A stretch of 64,000 bases of DNA. It comes from Scatophagus argus (lineage: Eukaryota; Chordata; Actinopteri; Scatophagidae). Under the pieces are notes generated by a model. The model was not told the origin of the DNA. It worked only from the letters and a program-made list of their open reading frames with translations, and did no database searches. A program made the position numbers and the translations under genes. Positions 37,401 to 48,092 of the stretch are shown one piece after another (position 1 is the stretch's first letter; every line of letters starts with the position of its first letter). The DNA lies in NCBI RefSeq assembly GCF_020382885.2, contig NC_058495.1, positions 6,999,627 to 7,063,626 of the forward strand. Reading direction: 5' to 3'.

Positions 37401-38911
37401 TGGTGATCCAGCATACTCCCTGATGATCAGGGGGAAGCTCCGTCTGCGCCAGGCTTCCTGGATCACCCGTGGGGCCACCGAAGCTGAACACCACCTCAGC
37501 AAGGTGGGCATTGTGGTCCACAGCCTGGCAGCCAAGCAGAGGCTGGCTTCCAGGCTGCCTGCGACCTGTGTTGGTCTGACCCTGGGTCGAGTGGTGCCGG
37601 GGAAGCTGTATGAGCTGTACAACACCCGGGCAGGGAGGGCATGTCTTGCTGCCCTGGGCTTCTCCATGATGGAGATGGGCCTGATACGGGTGGAGTCACA
37701 GCACCACAGCAATGGAGGGAAAGTGCAGGAGCTGTTCTTAGGGGACATTCACACTGACTGGACACAAAGGACTCACTACAGACCTACAGGGTACCAACAG
37801 CCACTGCAGAATGCCATGGTGAGACATTACTGTGTATTTTTGTTTTTTTTGTTTTTTTCCTTTTCAATATTCAGCATACCCAAGTAAGATGTGGAAACTG
37901 AAGTCTGCCGTGCACAAACACCGACAATATACTTTACAGTGAAGTAGGAGACATCTGGTATCCTGCAGTTAAACTTGTATATGACAAATATATACATATT
38001 GATATTCCGTAGTTATGAATGAAAAAAAAAACATTCTTATTTATGTCTGTGTGGAGGAGATCTGGAATCGCTAATGAAAATAATGTTTAGCTTCAGTCCC
38101 AAAACACACAGTCTCACCTCTCCCTTTATCTTTCCAGCATCATATCCACCCCTGCCCCATGTGCGCCCTGGTGTACCGCTCCTCTGAGCAGCGTCCTCCG
38201 GTGTTGCCCCGCACCCCGGCAGTTCCATTGTCTCTGGCTGGCCGCTGGGTCAGCCAGCGCTGTGAAACTCGTCCTAACATCCTCTTCCTCACCCGGGATT
38301 TCACCTTTGATCCTAACCAGCATGCATGGGAGGGCATCTACCGACACTACTCGGACCCTGTCTGCTCTCAGCCCACTTTCATCCTGAGAGCTTCGGGCCA
38401 CTACGCTCAGGGAAACCCCTCCGCTAAGATCTCAGGAGCCACTGAGTTTGTCTTCAAGGTCACCCAGGTGAGAGTCACAGCTGCAGAAGAGTCCACAGCA
38501 AAGTTGCTGAATGGGTCAAAGCCAGGAAAGTGTGGTCGCCCAGGAGGCTGGGAGGTTGGTGTGGAGCAGGACTTGACCCCCACGGATGGGTGCACACTGC
38601 TCGGCATCAAGTTGCCACATAAGGAATACGAGCTCTTCAAGATTGAGCTGGACCACAGGAAACACCCAATGCTGTTCATAGGCGAGAGGCCAACTGACGG
38701 GTCCAGTCCAGACCGACCGCAGAGGAGGCCCACTTCCTTTCAGGCTCCCATGGTGCTTTGCAGTGGGGGGGAGACACAGTCTTTGCATCGCTATAGCTCA
38801 GGTTTTAACAGTAAGCAAGTTCAGCTAGCAGCCAGTGGGACAGAGAGACCGGCACAGCTGGTGTTACTGGTGCTGGGGTCTGTGCTGTACAGCTGGTTCT
38901 GTGTTTTTTAA
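28360..38911 (+). CDS. apcdd1l: APCDD1-like Wnt antagonist, four coding exons
   Basis: The spliced CDS joins 28360-28420, 36448-36631, 37299-37818 and 38138-38911, giving 512 residues; family members are about 500-514. All introns are GT-AG and the phases match. Residues 1 to about 30 are a signal peptide (LLRGVWLLWLWQ core). Two tandem APCDDC-type halves follow, roughly 45-255 and 264-470, with repeated landmarks: CEVRPGPEFLSRSYTF then RCETRPNILFLTRDFTF, and RGKLRLRQASWI then RASGHYAQG. ELFLGDIHTD and GIKLPHKEYELFK are strongly APCDD1-like. NLS and NGS sequons are present, and a hydrophobic tail (LVLLVLGSVLYSWF) ends the protein, as a membrane anchor or GPI signal. Family knowledge: APCDD1 proteins act at the cell surface and dampen Wnt signalling. 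The paralogue choice (apcdd1l over apcdd1) rests on convergence with vapb. Family assignment is near certain; the symbol is about 80% sure. Confidence 0.9.
31127..31290 (+). repeat. Possible hAT-like repeat start
   Basis: CAGTGGTTCTCAGCC followed by GGAACCCTGCCCAGGGGGAA resembles the ends of hAT-type elements in vertebrates. The matching right terminus was not found, so only the left part is claimed. Confidence 0.3.
31583..31603 (+). repeat. (CA)n microsatellite
   Basis: Short pure CA tract in apcdd1l intron 1. Confidence 0.85.
32473..32496 (+). repeat. (GT)12 microsatellite
   Basis: Pure GT tract in apcdd1l intron 1. Confidence 0.9.
33920..33955 (+). repeat. Short repeat tail (GGTGTACCTAATAAACTGGC)
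   Basis: The GGTGTACCTAATAAA..GGC motif is a very common fish repeat terminus. Only a fragment is present, in apcdd1l intron 1. Confidence 0.4.
36448..36631 (+). CDS. apcdd1l: apcdd1l coding exon 2
   Basis: Acceptor CTCTGTAG|CTG, donor TCAAG|GTACAT; starts phase 1, ends phase 2. It encodes the end of the signal peptide, a short linker with an NLS sequon, and the start of the first domain (LLQWEHDCQYRHLQDRVRI then IPPRLDGTWVSS). This resembles the segment of human APCDD1 in which a Cys-containing helix precedes the GHWVS motif. Confidence 0.88.
37117..37185. repeat. AT-only hairpin-rich block in apcdd1l intron 2
   Basis: TTATTTTTTATTAAAAAATA followed by AAAAATATTATTTAAATATA and a second AAAAAATAAAAAATAAAC: nearly all A/T with internal complementarity and a repeated TTAAAAAATAAAAAATA unit. 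Confidence 0.7.
37299..37818 (+). CDS. apcdd1l: apcdd1l coding exon 3 (first APCDDC domain)
   Basis: Acceptor GTGCTCAG|GTGTG, donor GCCATG|GTGAGA; ends in phase 0. It encodes most of the first domain, starting CEVRPGPEFLSRSY. Conserved blocks include LMIRGKLRLRQASWITRG, a cysteine-bearing middle segment, and ELFLGDIHTDWTQR near the end. GC content is visibly higher than in the flanking introns, as expected for a real exon. Confidence 0.93.
38138..38911 (+). CDS. apcdd1l: apcdd1l coding exon 4 (second APCDDC domain, C-terminus)
   Basis: Acceptor TCTTTCCAG|CAT, stop at 38909-38911. The 257 codons start HPCPMCALVYRSSEQRPPVLP, continue with GRWVSQRCETRPNILFL and WEGIYRHYSDPVC, then GATEFVFKV, GCTLLGIKLPHKEYELF and DGSSPDRPQRRPTSFQ, and end in a hydrophobic tail. 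The reading frame runs through a strong donor-like sequence (CAG|GTGAGA at 38465-38473). Conservation with APCDD1 continues on both sides, so I treat this as one uninterrupted exon. Confidence 0.92.
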   Translation, partial: HHIHPCPMCALVYRSSEQRPPVLPRTPAVPLSLAGRWVSQRCETRPNILFLTRDFTFDPNQHAWEGIYRHYSDPVCSQPTFILRASGHYAQGNPSAKISGATEFVFKVTQVRVTAAEESTAKLLNGSKPGKCGRPGGWEVGVEQDLTPTDGCTLLGIKLPHKEYELFKIELDHRKHPMLFIGERPTDGSSPDRPQRRPTSFQAPMVLCSGGETQSLHRYSSGFNSKQVQLAASGTERPAQLVLLVLGSVLYSWFCVF

Positions 38912-39760
38912 AGACATTGTCCACAAATCAAGCCTGTTACACAGCTGAAGTCATTGATGGACATTATTTTATGGCAGCTTTCTTTCACTCTTCCTCCATA
39001 TGATGATGACCACACATGTGATGGTCAAGAAAGTCATGAGACACTCAGGAGAGCTGAGCATTTTTTAATATCTGGTTTTTAGTCGCTGCCCTTTCACTTT
39101 AATGACTCTTAACTTCAGCCACATTTCTACCTAAAACTAATGTGTATATAAACCCCAAATATATACAAGTGCCATCATTTCAGTATGTAAAAAGTATATT
39201 CTTTTAAACTCTGCTCCTTTTCTATTATGATCACATGTTCTCTCTTCACAGATCAATTTCTTTTTTCATATTTTTGGGTAAATGCAGTTTTCTTTCCACG
39301 CTGTTACAACAAATCAGATCACAGTGCTGAAATGTAGGTCAGTTATTTCCACATCAAAATGTAAGCCATCGTTATTCCATTAGACTTCACACAAAAGCTC
39401 TTTTTTGGATCCACGAAGCAGTATAACTATAATGCACTTTGTACAGAACATTGTTCAACATAACGGACAGAAGAAAGGCTGGAAAAAAGAACATTTTGTA
39501 ATCACCACTCTAACAGCAGCCATCTTCATTTGCCTGATGCCTCTGTGGTGTGAAATGTTGCTCTTTCTCTATTCAAGTATTTGTCTGCTTTTTCCGTCGG
39601 CAGTCAATCAAAACAAATCAATTGAATATTTATTTTAACCCTTTGAACTGTATTTTTTTATAAGGGGAAGAATTTTTGTCTAACATTTTAGTGAGTTTCA
39701 TCATTTAAGAAGTGATAATTTTCTATGTGTATTAAAAATGGCTTTTCATAACATCTTGTG
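38912..39760 (+). other. apcdd1l 3' UTR, putative
   Basis: Follows the apcdd1l stop. No AATAAA is seen, but an ATTAAA signal variant lies at 39731-39736, followed within 25-45 bp by T/G-rich sequence. A dispersed repeat begins at about 39775, consistent with the transcript ending just before it. The exact end is inferred. Confidence 0.4.
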
Positions 39761-39774
39761 TTCAATTAGTCTTT

Positions 39775-40086
39775 AAAGCAAGACTAGGAGTCTGCAGTCA
39801 GTGCTACAGCACAGCAAAATGTTAACATGAGCATCCTAACATGCTCACAATGATGATGATACTAACATGCTGATGTTTAACAAGTATTTTCCTTTGTTTG
39901 TAGTTTAGGGTATTAACATATTGAACTTTTTACCAGATGATGGCCCTAGATGAAAAGTAAGGAGATTGCCCATGTTATTTCAGTGTATCCTGGACAGGAT
40001 GTGAAAGTCTGTACCAAATTTTACGGCAATCGGTCCAATAGTTGCTGAACTATCCTAGTCTGGACCAAAGTGGTGGACTGACCAAA
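39775..40086 (+). repeat. Dispersed repeat (GCTAACATGCT type), plus strand
   Basis: Contains AATGTTAACATGAGCATCCT, ACATGCTGATGTTTAACA, GATGATGGCCCTAGATGAAA and CTGTACCAAATTTTACGGCA. It is homologous to the copy at 3862-4757 on the other strand and lies just past the proposed apcdd1l poly(A) site. Confidence 0.65.
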
Positions 40087-40408
40087 TAACACAAGTAAAA
40101 GTGAAAGCTTACGTGTGGTGTATCCCAAGCTGCTGTTTTATTTTAGGATTCAAACGAAAAACTGGGACTGTAGCATCAGCTGGAATTCGTCCTCTCTCTG
40201 GTGCTCATACTGTGGTCTGATTCAAAGCCCAGATAGTGGCTGAGCATACTGCTGTTTGATTAATAACTGTCATATGGCTCACACATTACACAAGACATTC
40301 CAGTCCAACCACTGAAAACACACAAAAGAATATCAGATTGGATGCACAGTGTTTCGAATGCACAGCCGTCAGACAATGAAATACATACATACATATGTGT
40401 GTATTGAT

Positions 40409-40429
40409 CTATAGATAGATAGATAGATA
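40409..40429 (+). repeat. (ATAG)5 microsatellite
   Basis: ATAG/GATA tetranucleotide run. Confidence 0.85.
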
Positions 40430-41863
40430 AAATTTCAGATTTACAGTGTTACAGACAGAAGCAAGTGAAACTTCACGCTCCATAAAGAGAGATGTCCCCC
40501 ATTTGTAAAATCCTGACACCTGCTTACAGTATGACTACATTTATCTTAGTACCAAAACTATCAGCAGTGTCACAACTTTCACAAAATGTTTTGGATTAAG
40601 ATTCAAATAATCTGTAGATTTCAACCAGACCAGTGAGGAATTAAAGAAAATCCTAATGTTTTTCCCCACTATTTATCCAGGCACACTGTACACATACACG
40701 TACATTCTCTTTATAAAACTACTAACTAACACGTTTTGAATGGTAAACTCTCAATAAATAGCAATTAAGGATGATTTTTTCATGAACTTTAATTGTATTT
40801 ATTGCTAGTAGATAGATAATATATCGTCACCTAATAAGTATTATCACCTTATGGCACTGAGTTTCTAACTTTCTAGTTAACCCATCCAGTAGCTGTGGAG
40901 CCAGATTAGCCAATATTCATTCTCCTATTAGCTCTGGTTTTTTAGCTATATGCTAATTGGTAATGGCTGGAGATATTGTACAAAAACATAGCAAAACAGT
41001 GAAGCTTTAAACCCTAGTGTGATGATGATCTGAAGCTCCACAGATCTAGGTGATAGTTTATGTGTTAATATAAAAAATATCGATGAGCTGCAGAAATTTT
41101 ACTTTCTCAGAAAAGTAAAAAACATATAAATATTGCCAGTTGAGTCTCTGGCATTCAAATTGTGGGGACAGAAAAAGAAAGAGGTAAAGAAAGAGGTAGT
41201 CCTTTCCAGAGGCTACATACTGTTCCTATTAACTCCTGCGAGAACGGTGATGGCAGCTGCAGGCCCCATGAGGTCATCGTTCAGGCTTGGATGGAGAATG
41301 TAGGTCTGTACCCCCCACCCCCACCCGCAGCCTAACACACAAAAAACAGGGATTGAGACAAAGACTGAGAGTGAATTTATGAGTGGCATATATCTGTGTG
41401 CAGAATCTGTTGTTAAATGGACCTTTATATATCCCTGTTCGCAGCCAGTGGACGCACATGGATCCACCAAAGTCACTGTGTGCTGGAGATAGCTGGGTGG
41501 TAATGATGACTGAGAGCAGGGCCAGGGCAGCACAGTTTTTCAAATGTCGGTTTGTGGTTTCTGTTGTGGGCCATAAAGCAGAGAGACTGTCTAGGCAGAA
41601 TGACTACAGGGCTAAACTGTTAGCAATCAGGCTTATTGAATGTGTCCACTGAGCAACTAAAACAAAAAAGAAACAAAGATCAAACCGATCATTTAGTCAA
41701 GTAAAAAGAAGCATGATTGCATTCTGGATGTATTTGTGTATGTTTACACCAGGTTAATCATCTGTCCATCTATTTTGAGTCATAAAATCATGTGGCTCTC
41801 TTGTCAGAGAGAACAAACAACCAACCAAGTCAAGTTCATCAGTCTTGGAGCTCAATTAAGAGA

Positions 41864-42497
41864 ACAGTTTAACATTCTGGAAAATACACTTATTTGCTCT
41901 TTTGCAAATAAAATATCAATCCAAATATTAATCTGTTTGAGAAACATCTGTTTATTGTTAAATAGCACCTAACCTTCATTTTGTGTTCGAGTGAAATAAC
42001 TCTAACACAACCCTGGATCTTGGGAATATGGGACCCCGGCAACATAGAAACAGAAGAACCACCCTGCCTGTGTCAAGGTATCAAAATCTGCTTAACAGTA
42101 GGCCTCTAAAGCCCACTGATTAATATGCTATATGTTATTTGATTACTGAGTCCAAACTGTCATACGCTTATGCATGGCTCTGCTACCCTTGATTGCTTTC
42201 TGCTAGAGACCTGAGAAGGGTTACTATAAAAAAAAAAGACTTATACCACTCTTATTTGTCTGCTAAATGTCAAGCTACAACCAGCAGCTGGTTAGCTTAG
42301 TATAAAGAAAAGAAAAACAGCGGGCCTTCCTGAAGAACAAAACCACCTACCAGAATCTTTAAAGATCACAAATGAACATGTCACATCAACTGTCTTCTTG
42401 CTGTTAATTTACATTCAACAGACAGATGTTACCATGATATCAATCTTCCCATCCATCTTAGAAAGCAAACAAGTGTATTTCCCAACTATTCCTTTAA
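41864..42497. mobile_element. MITE with terminal inverted repeats
   Basis: The left arm (GGAAAATACACTTATTTGCT at 41879-41898) is inverted at the right end, where the complement of 42461-42482 reads GGAAATACACTTGTTTGCTT, followed outwards by TAGTTGAGAA/TATTCCTTTAAG-type sequence. The interior includes GCTACAACCAGCAGCTGGTT and AGCTTAGTATAAAGAAAAG, blocks seen in an abundant fish repeat. About 300 bp (41910-42225) between the left arm and the recognisable interior looks unrelated and may be an insertion. Confidence 0.55.
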
Positions 42498-42979
42498 GAA
42501 AAAAGAAAATCCTACTACATCTGCATCATATATTAATTTACTGAACAGGCAGCTGAAATCCTCCAAACTAGAAGTTATATATAAAATTAGTCCAGCAACA
42601 AATTTAATGATGAGACTTTTTTAAGTATGAGAAGAATAGCAAAAATGGCGAAACTGTCCACACTGTCCAGTGAGATACATGTTTTAATATGAATGTTTTG
42701 AGTTAGATGTTTGACTTTTCGTAGCCTTCTCTGAACTGGGACCATAAAAGGCCTAACATCTTTAGGAAGAATGTTCCTATAGACCGTAAAAAAAAGAAAG
42801 AAAACAAAACAAAACAAGCCCTCAGGAGTTTCCTTTCAGCTAAACCAAGTTTCCAAACCACAAACAGTTTGGTGGTTTAGTCTGACAAATGTTCTGGTAA
42901 AAGAAAGACACAGTGCTGCTTTTGGACAGAGATTCAATAGAAAATACAGCAGAGGTCCCATCTCCTGCTTTCCTATTAA

Positions 42980-43000
42980 AACACACACACACACACACAC
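42980..43000 (+). repeat. (CA)10 microsatellite
   Basis: Pure CA tract between the two genes. Confidence 0.9.
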
Positions 43001-43439
43001 GCCACTGAGATGACATCACTGCAGTAGTACAGTAACTTCCAACCTCTCTCGCTCATTCAAATTTCAGGCTCTGTTAAGAAAATCCCATTATTTCTGTAAG
43101 AATATGAGCTGCAGCTGCCCTATAAAAGATAACATCAGGCATAAGTTGGCGGGCTCAGATGAAAAGATGACTTTCAGTTGAAAAATGTGTCCTCTTGGCC
43201 CTGGGACAAATGAACAAAGTGCTGTGTTTTACCCACAGAGCTGCAGTGTGGGGCAGCGACTGCACTTTCTTGCTTGATCTCATGCCAAACAAAAATTGGG
43301 CTCCTTTTTGTCATGACTTCATGCTCATACACTTAACCAACTACTGAACATATTCAGCCTGTCCAACACCACATTCCAGCACGTAATTTCTGTTTTCCTA
43401 AAACGAACTCTATTGGGACACCAGTGGTTGAAGAAGTAT

Positions 43440-44290
43440 TCACATATTTCACTTCTATTAATGCAACGATAAAAGCCCTCAAAACTTTCAAAATCCTATT
43501 AATGTAAAAGTCTAAAAGTATAAGTAAAAGTACTTATTTTGCAGGGCCCTGTGATACATTATCATATATTAAGGTCAATATTCACTGACTGATATGTGAT
43601 GTTACATGAAAAAAAAAATCATATACTCTATTTTCAGTCTTACTCTGTAAAGTAACCAGTGAATAACTACAGCTATCATACAAACATAGTGCAATGGAAG
43701 TATAATGTAGCATAAAATGAAAATACTTAAATACTTTACAGTTTACAGTTTGATGGTTGATGGTTTTCCAGTGGTTCCCAGACTGAGGGTTGAACCTTTC
43801 TAAAACAAATCTGAGGGGTTGTGAGATGATTAATGGAGCAGGAAAGAAGAAAAGTTCTTCTACACAAATTTGTTTTCCTTCTTTTGACCTTTCTCTAATC
43901 TTTGCTTCATTGTGAAATATAGAATAATTTTACCTCTGTGAACAGTCATTTAAACGAGACCATCTGGGAAGTCTGCGGAACTGCTAACAATTCAAAGACA
44001 TCTGAAAACTGACAAGGGGCCTCAACTAGACTAAGGGTCAAAACCAAAAACATTGGGAATTACTGGTTTAATAATTATGTATGTACATTTTGTCATGTGT
44101 TTTCTGTGTAAACTCTTAATCTGAAAAGTAACCATCAATTATAGCTGTCAAATAAATGTTGTGAAGTAAAGGTACAATATGTCCCACTGGAATGTGATGG
44201 AGTGGAAGTATAATTTCACAAGATGGAAATAGTACCTAAATATAGTACTAGAGTAGATATACTACTTTACTCTCTTTTGCTTCACATAAC
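43440..44290 (-). repeat. Dispersed repeat with AGTAAAAGTACTTATTTTGC arm, split by a hAT-like insert
   Basis: The left part (to about 43768) has AAAAGTACTTATTTTGCAGG and TCTGTAAAGTAACCAGTGAA. The right part (44066 on) has TCTGAAAAGTAACCATCAAT, AGCTGTCAAATAAATGTTGT and GGAGTGGAAGTATAATTTCA. Both belong to the family at 1425-1960, here in the other orientation. The middle is a separate element with its own terminal repeats. Confidence 0.55.
43769..44065. mobile_element. hAT-like MITE, 297 bp
   Basis: The ends are near-inverted: CAGTGGTTCCCAGACT at the left and CATTGGGAATTACTG at the right (its complement starts CAGTAATTCCCAATG). CAGTGGTTCCCA termini are typical of hAT elements in fish. The interior (GGGGTTGTGAGATGATTAAT, GGAGCAGGAAAGAAGAAAAG) recurs, diverged, at 53980-54120. 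No transposase is encoded. A clean 8-bp target duplication is not evident. Confidence 0.6.
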
Positions 44291-44429
44291 AGATGGACAG
44301 TAACGCTCATCTTTCAGTGTGAGACAATCCATTTAACATGGTTGTTGCCTTTGGGACTTGTTTTGACGCAGGCATTCCCTTAAGAGTTATATGTCAGTTC
44401 TGGTGGCTTGTTAAATCAGGTCATGTTTC

Positions 44430-44720
44430 TGTTCTAGGGTTAAGATCACACAAATGATTGAAAAGGTTTTTTCTGGAGAGACCTGCCACAGGCCGATCCT
44501 TCCAGACTGCTTCACTCGCTGCCAGTTGTCCTGCCTCCAACCCTTCTGGCAGGCTGCAAATCCTTTTCAAACAGTTATGGCCCCAGAGCTCTTACAAGGA
44601 CCTCTTGTAAGGAGAAAATTTGCATGAAATTTGGTTTATTTGCATGCCAAACAAAGATGCCATGCAGAGTATTTTGTTTCAGCTATGAGAGGGAAAATAA
44701 ATTAACGGTATATATAAACA
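44430..44720. promoter_or_regulatory. Candidate regulatory element with paired octamers
   Basis: A non-repetitive, balanced-composition block between two repeat elements. It contains two perfect ATTTGCAT octamers on the + strand (44618-44625 and 44638-44645), 20 bp apart, with ATGAAAT between them. ATTTGCAT is the classical POU-factor site. Whether the block is conserved cannot be judged from one sequence. Confidence 0.3.
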
Positions 44721-47263
44721 TGCCAAATATATAAAAACTGTCGATGAAGCAGGAGATGGATCATTCTCTCTGTGTATTTTAACAACTGTGTGATGTTGCC
44801 AAAAGTAACTATGGCACACAATTAACACCAAGAATAGAAGTATGTCAGACTGATGCATGAATAAATGTTTTACAACACTAAAACACAGTCAGCCAACAGG
44901 TTTATTGTGCAGACCTCAGTGAAGACCAGATTCACTGAAACAGGGCAGGAATCAGACAGGATGGTCAACCATCAATAAATCTGAGATCAGAATCTGAAAT
45001 GGTTTTCCTGTGGTTAACCACACGTCGCGGAGGAGATGCTATCAGGTCACTGGTGCCTTGTGTATTGGGGATATTATATTATATTATATCTCTTCAAAAC
45101 AGTTTTATAGCACATTTTGCTTTGACCACTGCATTGTTTTTCCTATGATTGCTAAAACATACATTTTGTGCATTCTCACCTTGGACAACGTTCGCTAATG
45201 AACAAGTTTTTCCTAACCCTAACTGTGGGGCCCCTTTTCAACAACTCACTACATACTGATCATTTTTTAGCTTGATTTTTCCAACTTTTTTTGACATACT
45301 GGTAGTTCAAAAAACTTGAGTCAGCTACAGAAAATAACACAAAACTTTTGTTTAAATATCATGTATTTCCCCGTTGCCATCTGCCCTAGACCTTTTTTTT
45401 TAATCTATCTGGATTTCTGTTTTGTAAGTGTGTGATTCTTGATAACAGAAAGGAAAGGAAGCCGGTCTCCTTTTAAGGTCTAACTGACCACCAACATTTT
45501 TTTGTGTATGTGAATTTCTTTTTGGCAAACAAACAGGACATGAATTTGCTCGTAAAAAGACATATAAAATATGGAATGTATCCTTTGCCACATGTGGCAA
45601 AGGCTGAGGTTACCACTTCATTATTTTCCGACAAAATCTGTTTTGATAAGGTCAGGAGTAAAGCAAAAGTACAAAAGGACTGAACAAAAAGGGGCAACAC
45701 ATGAGTCTGAGGTACAGGTTATAATTTTACCTTACTCTCAAGGCAAAAAAAGTCTATTGTGACCTCTTTGACCTCTTCTTAAGGTGAGCAGCAAACCTCA
45801 GGATTTCTTGTCAGTTCAATCCTTTCTGTACTTTATGACATTCCTCCATGAATTATTTCCCTACAGGATGCAGGAACGTAAATTAATATTGGTTTGTTTC
45901 CACCAGTGAGTTTGCAGCTGTGTCTTGCTGTGGCCAAGCCAAACAGCTGAGGAGCTACCAGGCTCAGGTGCTCACCGGGGGGTTCCTGATACAAACTCCG
46001 CTCTGCTGCCTCCAACCACGAGGTGCAGACAGACAACGTTCTCTGGTTGTTACTGATACAATAACACAAGATGAATCATATGGAGTTTAGTTTACTCAAC
46101 ACCTCAACTTTAGAAGCAGAAATCCAAGGGGTAATTAATTTCTTTGCAGCCATGTATTTTAACACTCTTATCCCACAGCAAATTGTGGCACTGCCAAATA
46201 AAGCTAAGTGGTAGCCATTAACAAATCAGCATAGCTCTGGATGTCAGAGGCAGCAGGTCTGGCTGTGATCAGAATAGTGCCTCCTAACAACCAGTATTTT
46301 TCTTTTTCTGTTGAGGAGTGTGCTATCCTCGCTTACCCGTGTAATCACTGGCATAAACTGTCATGCTTTTTTTTAAATGTAAACATGTTTTGTGAGATGT
46401 ACACACATTAATGTGCACCTTGTCGCCTGTGTGCGTAACAGGAAATGACTTCACACAGTTGGGTAGGGGCTTTATTCATTAATTTATTAAGATGCTACAT
46501 AGTCCAACCGAGGTGGGTTGGTTTTATACACCAGAGAGACTACTTGACTAGGAATATTAATCTTCATTTTGGATAGACTTATTTATTTATTTATATACAT
46601 ACAAAACAGTTTTCCAACTAATTACATTGATCACTGTGATGGTCAGAGACTCCAGAACAGGTCAGTGTGTAGTGTGTTTTACAACTGGTCCTGGACCTGG
46701 GTCTATGCATGTTATTATTGTTCTTTGTTTAATCCTGCTTGGAGTACCACACTGGTGGGGTACGCAGGGATTAATTCTTCATATAGACATATAACAGTTT
46801 TCTGGTACTTTGAAATATATTCCTTGTGTAAACGGTTCTGATACTCCAACCAGGATTCACTGAACAAGAAGAATTTTATGCAAGTACTTTGTGACCCAGG
46901 TCGCATAACCCAAGATGGGACTGTAGCTCAGGTCTACTCTGCCCTCCCTCTAAGCAGCAAGTCATCCTCAACCCAACAACTTTACAGAGATACAGTTGAA
47001 ACACAAACTCATATTTGTTTTAATCTCTTCTGCACCAGTCAGATCTATCATCTTTCACTCTAGTAACATGAAAAGGTGGTGGTAATTAGTTTTTTTTTTC
47101 TTTCAGCTTAGCAAAGAGGAATATACTCCTGCTTACTCATCTAATGTGAATACACTGGGAAAGAAATATGACCGGCTTTATTCATCAAATAGGCAGAATG
47201 ATGCTCTCCACTGCTGTTTGTGACACACAATTTGTGAGTATGTTTTTTGTTTATTTATTTCTG

Positions 47264-47304
47264 ACAAAAAAAAAACCAAAAAAAAAAACCAAAAAAAACC
47301 AACC
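47264..47304 (+). repeat. A-rich tract with CC interruptions
   Basis: A(8-10)CC units repeated four times. On the vapb strand this is a T-rich tract within the proposed 3' UTR. Confidence 0.85.
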
Positions 47305-47839
47305 ATTGGCTCTGAAACAGTACAACGTCATCAAGTGGTCCCCTCAAGGCTATAAATTAGGCTCTATGCTTCCCTCCTTTTGCTTGAGAAAAAACTTAAC
47401 TTTAAGCCGCAGGAAGATCAAAGGAGAGACACTCTTAATCTTAGTGCATTAAAAATGGACACAACTTCAAATGAGGATATTACATTAATAAGCAATATAT
47501 AAATGCCTGACTAACACCAAAAATTTAACACAGGCCTGCAGTGGAGTGAAAAAAAGGAAAGCAGCAACATCACCAGCAGTGGAGAGCAGGGAGCCTAAAA
47601 CACTCAGTTGATCTCTCACATACATTTGCCCCAAACAACACAGAAAGTCAGCAAATGTATGGCTTAATAGGAAAATATGAGAAAACAAAAAAGAACAAGA
47701 GAAGACCAAGGACCCTTTGTTACGTTACGATGCTGTAACAGGGCCGTGGTGTCATTGATGTTGTCAAGGAGACACATAACCAGTTACTCCTACTTGCACC
47801 TTCTACCCATTTGTGGTTTCTCACTTCATGTATGCATGC

Positions 47840-47845
<6 letters not shown>

Positions 47846-47872
<27 letters not shown>

Positions 47873-47891
47873 AGTATATATATATATATAT
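47846..47891 (+). repeat. (TA)n microsatellite
   Basis: TA tract with one AAG interruption, flanked by ATGTATGCATGCATATG. It lies in the proposed vapb 3' UTR, where it would form a hairpin in RNA. Confidence 0.9.
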
Positions 47892-48053
47892 GTTATTGTA
47901 CTGTATATATACCTCCATCTTGGCCTGAGAATAACTTGCCCAAACAGGTCACAAGGCAAGACTTTCATCGGGAGAGCATTTACAGAAATGATCTAATCCT
48001 ACAAATCTGGAGCTCATTTCTGGTAGCTGCAAGATCCTTAAATGCTTTAACCC

Positions 48054-48092
48054 TAAAAACAAAAACAAAAACAAAAACAAAAAAAAAAAAAA
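48054..48092 (+). repeat. (CAAAAA)n / poly-A tract
   Basis: Five CAAAAA units running into 14 A residues. On the vapb strand it reads as poly-T with G interruptions. Confidence 0.85.

Noticed and set aside
37383..38401. Several - strand ORFs of 60-121 codons
   Set aside because: Antisense shadows of the GC-rich apcdd1l exons 3 and 4.
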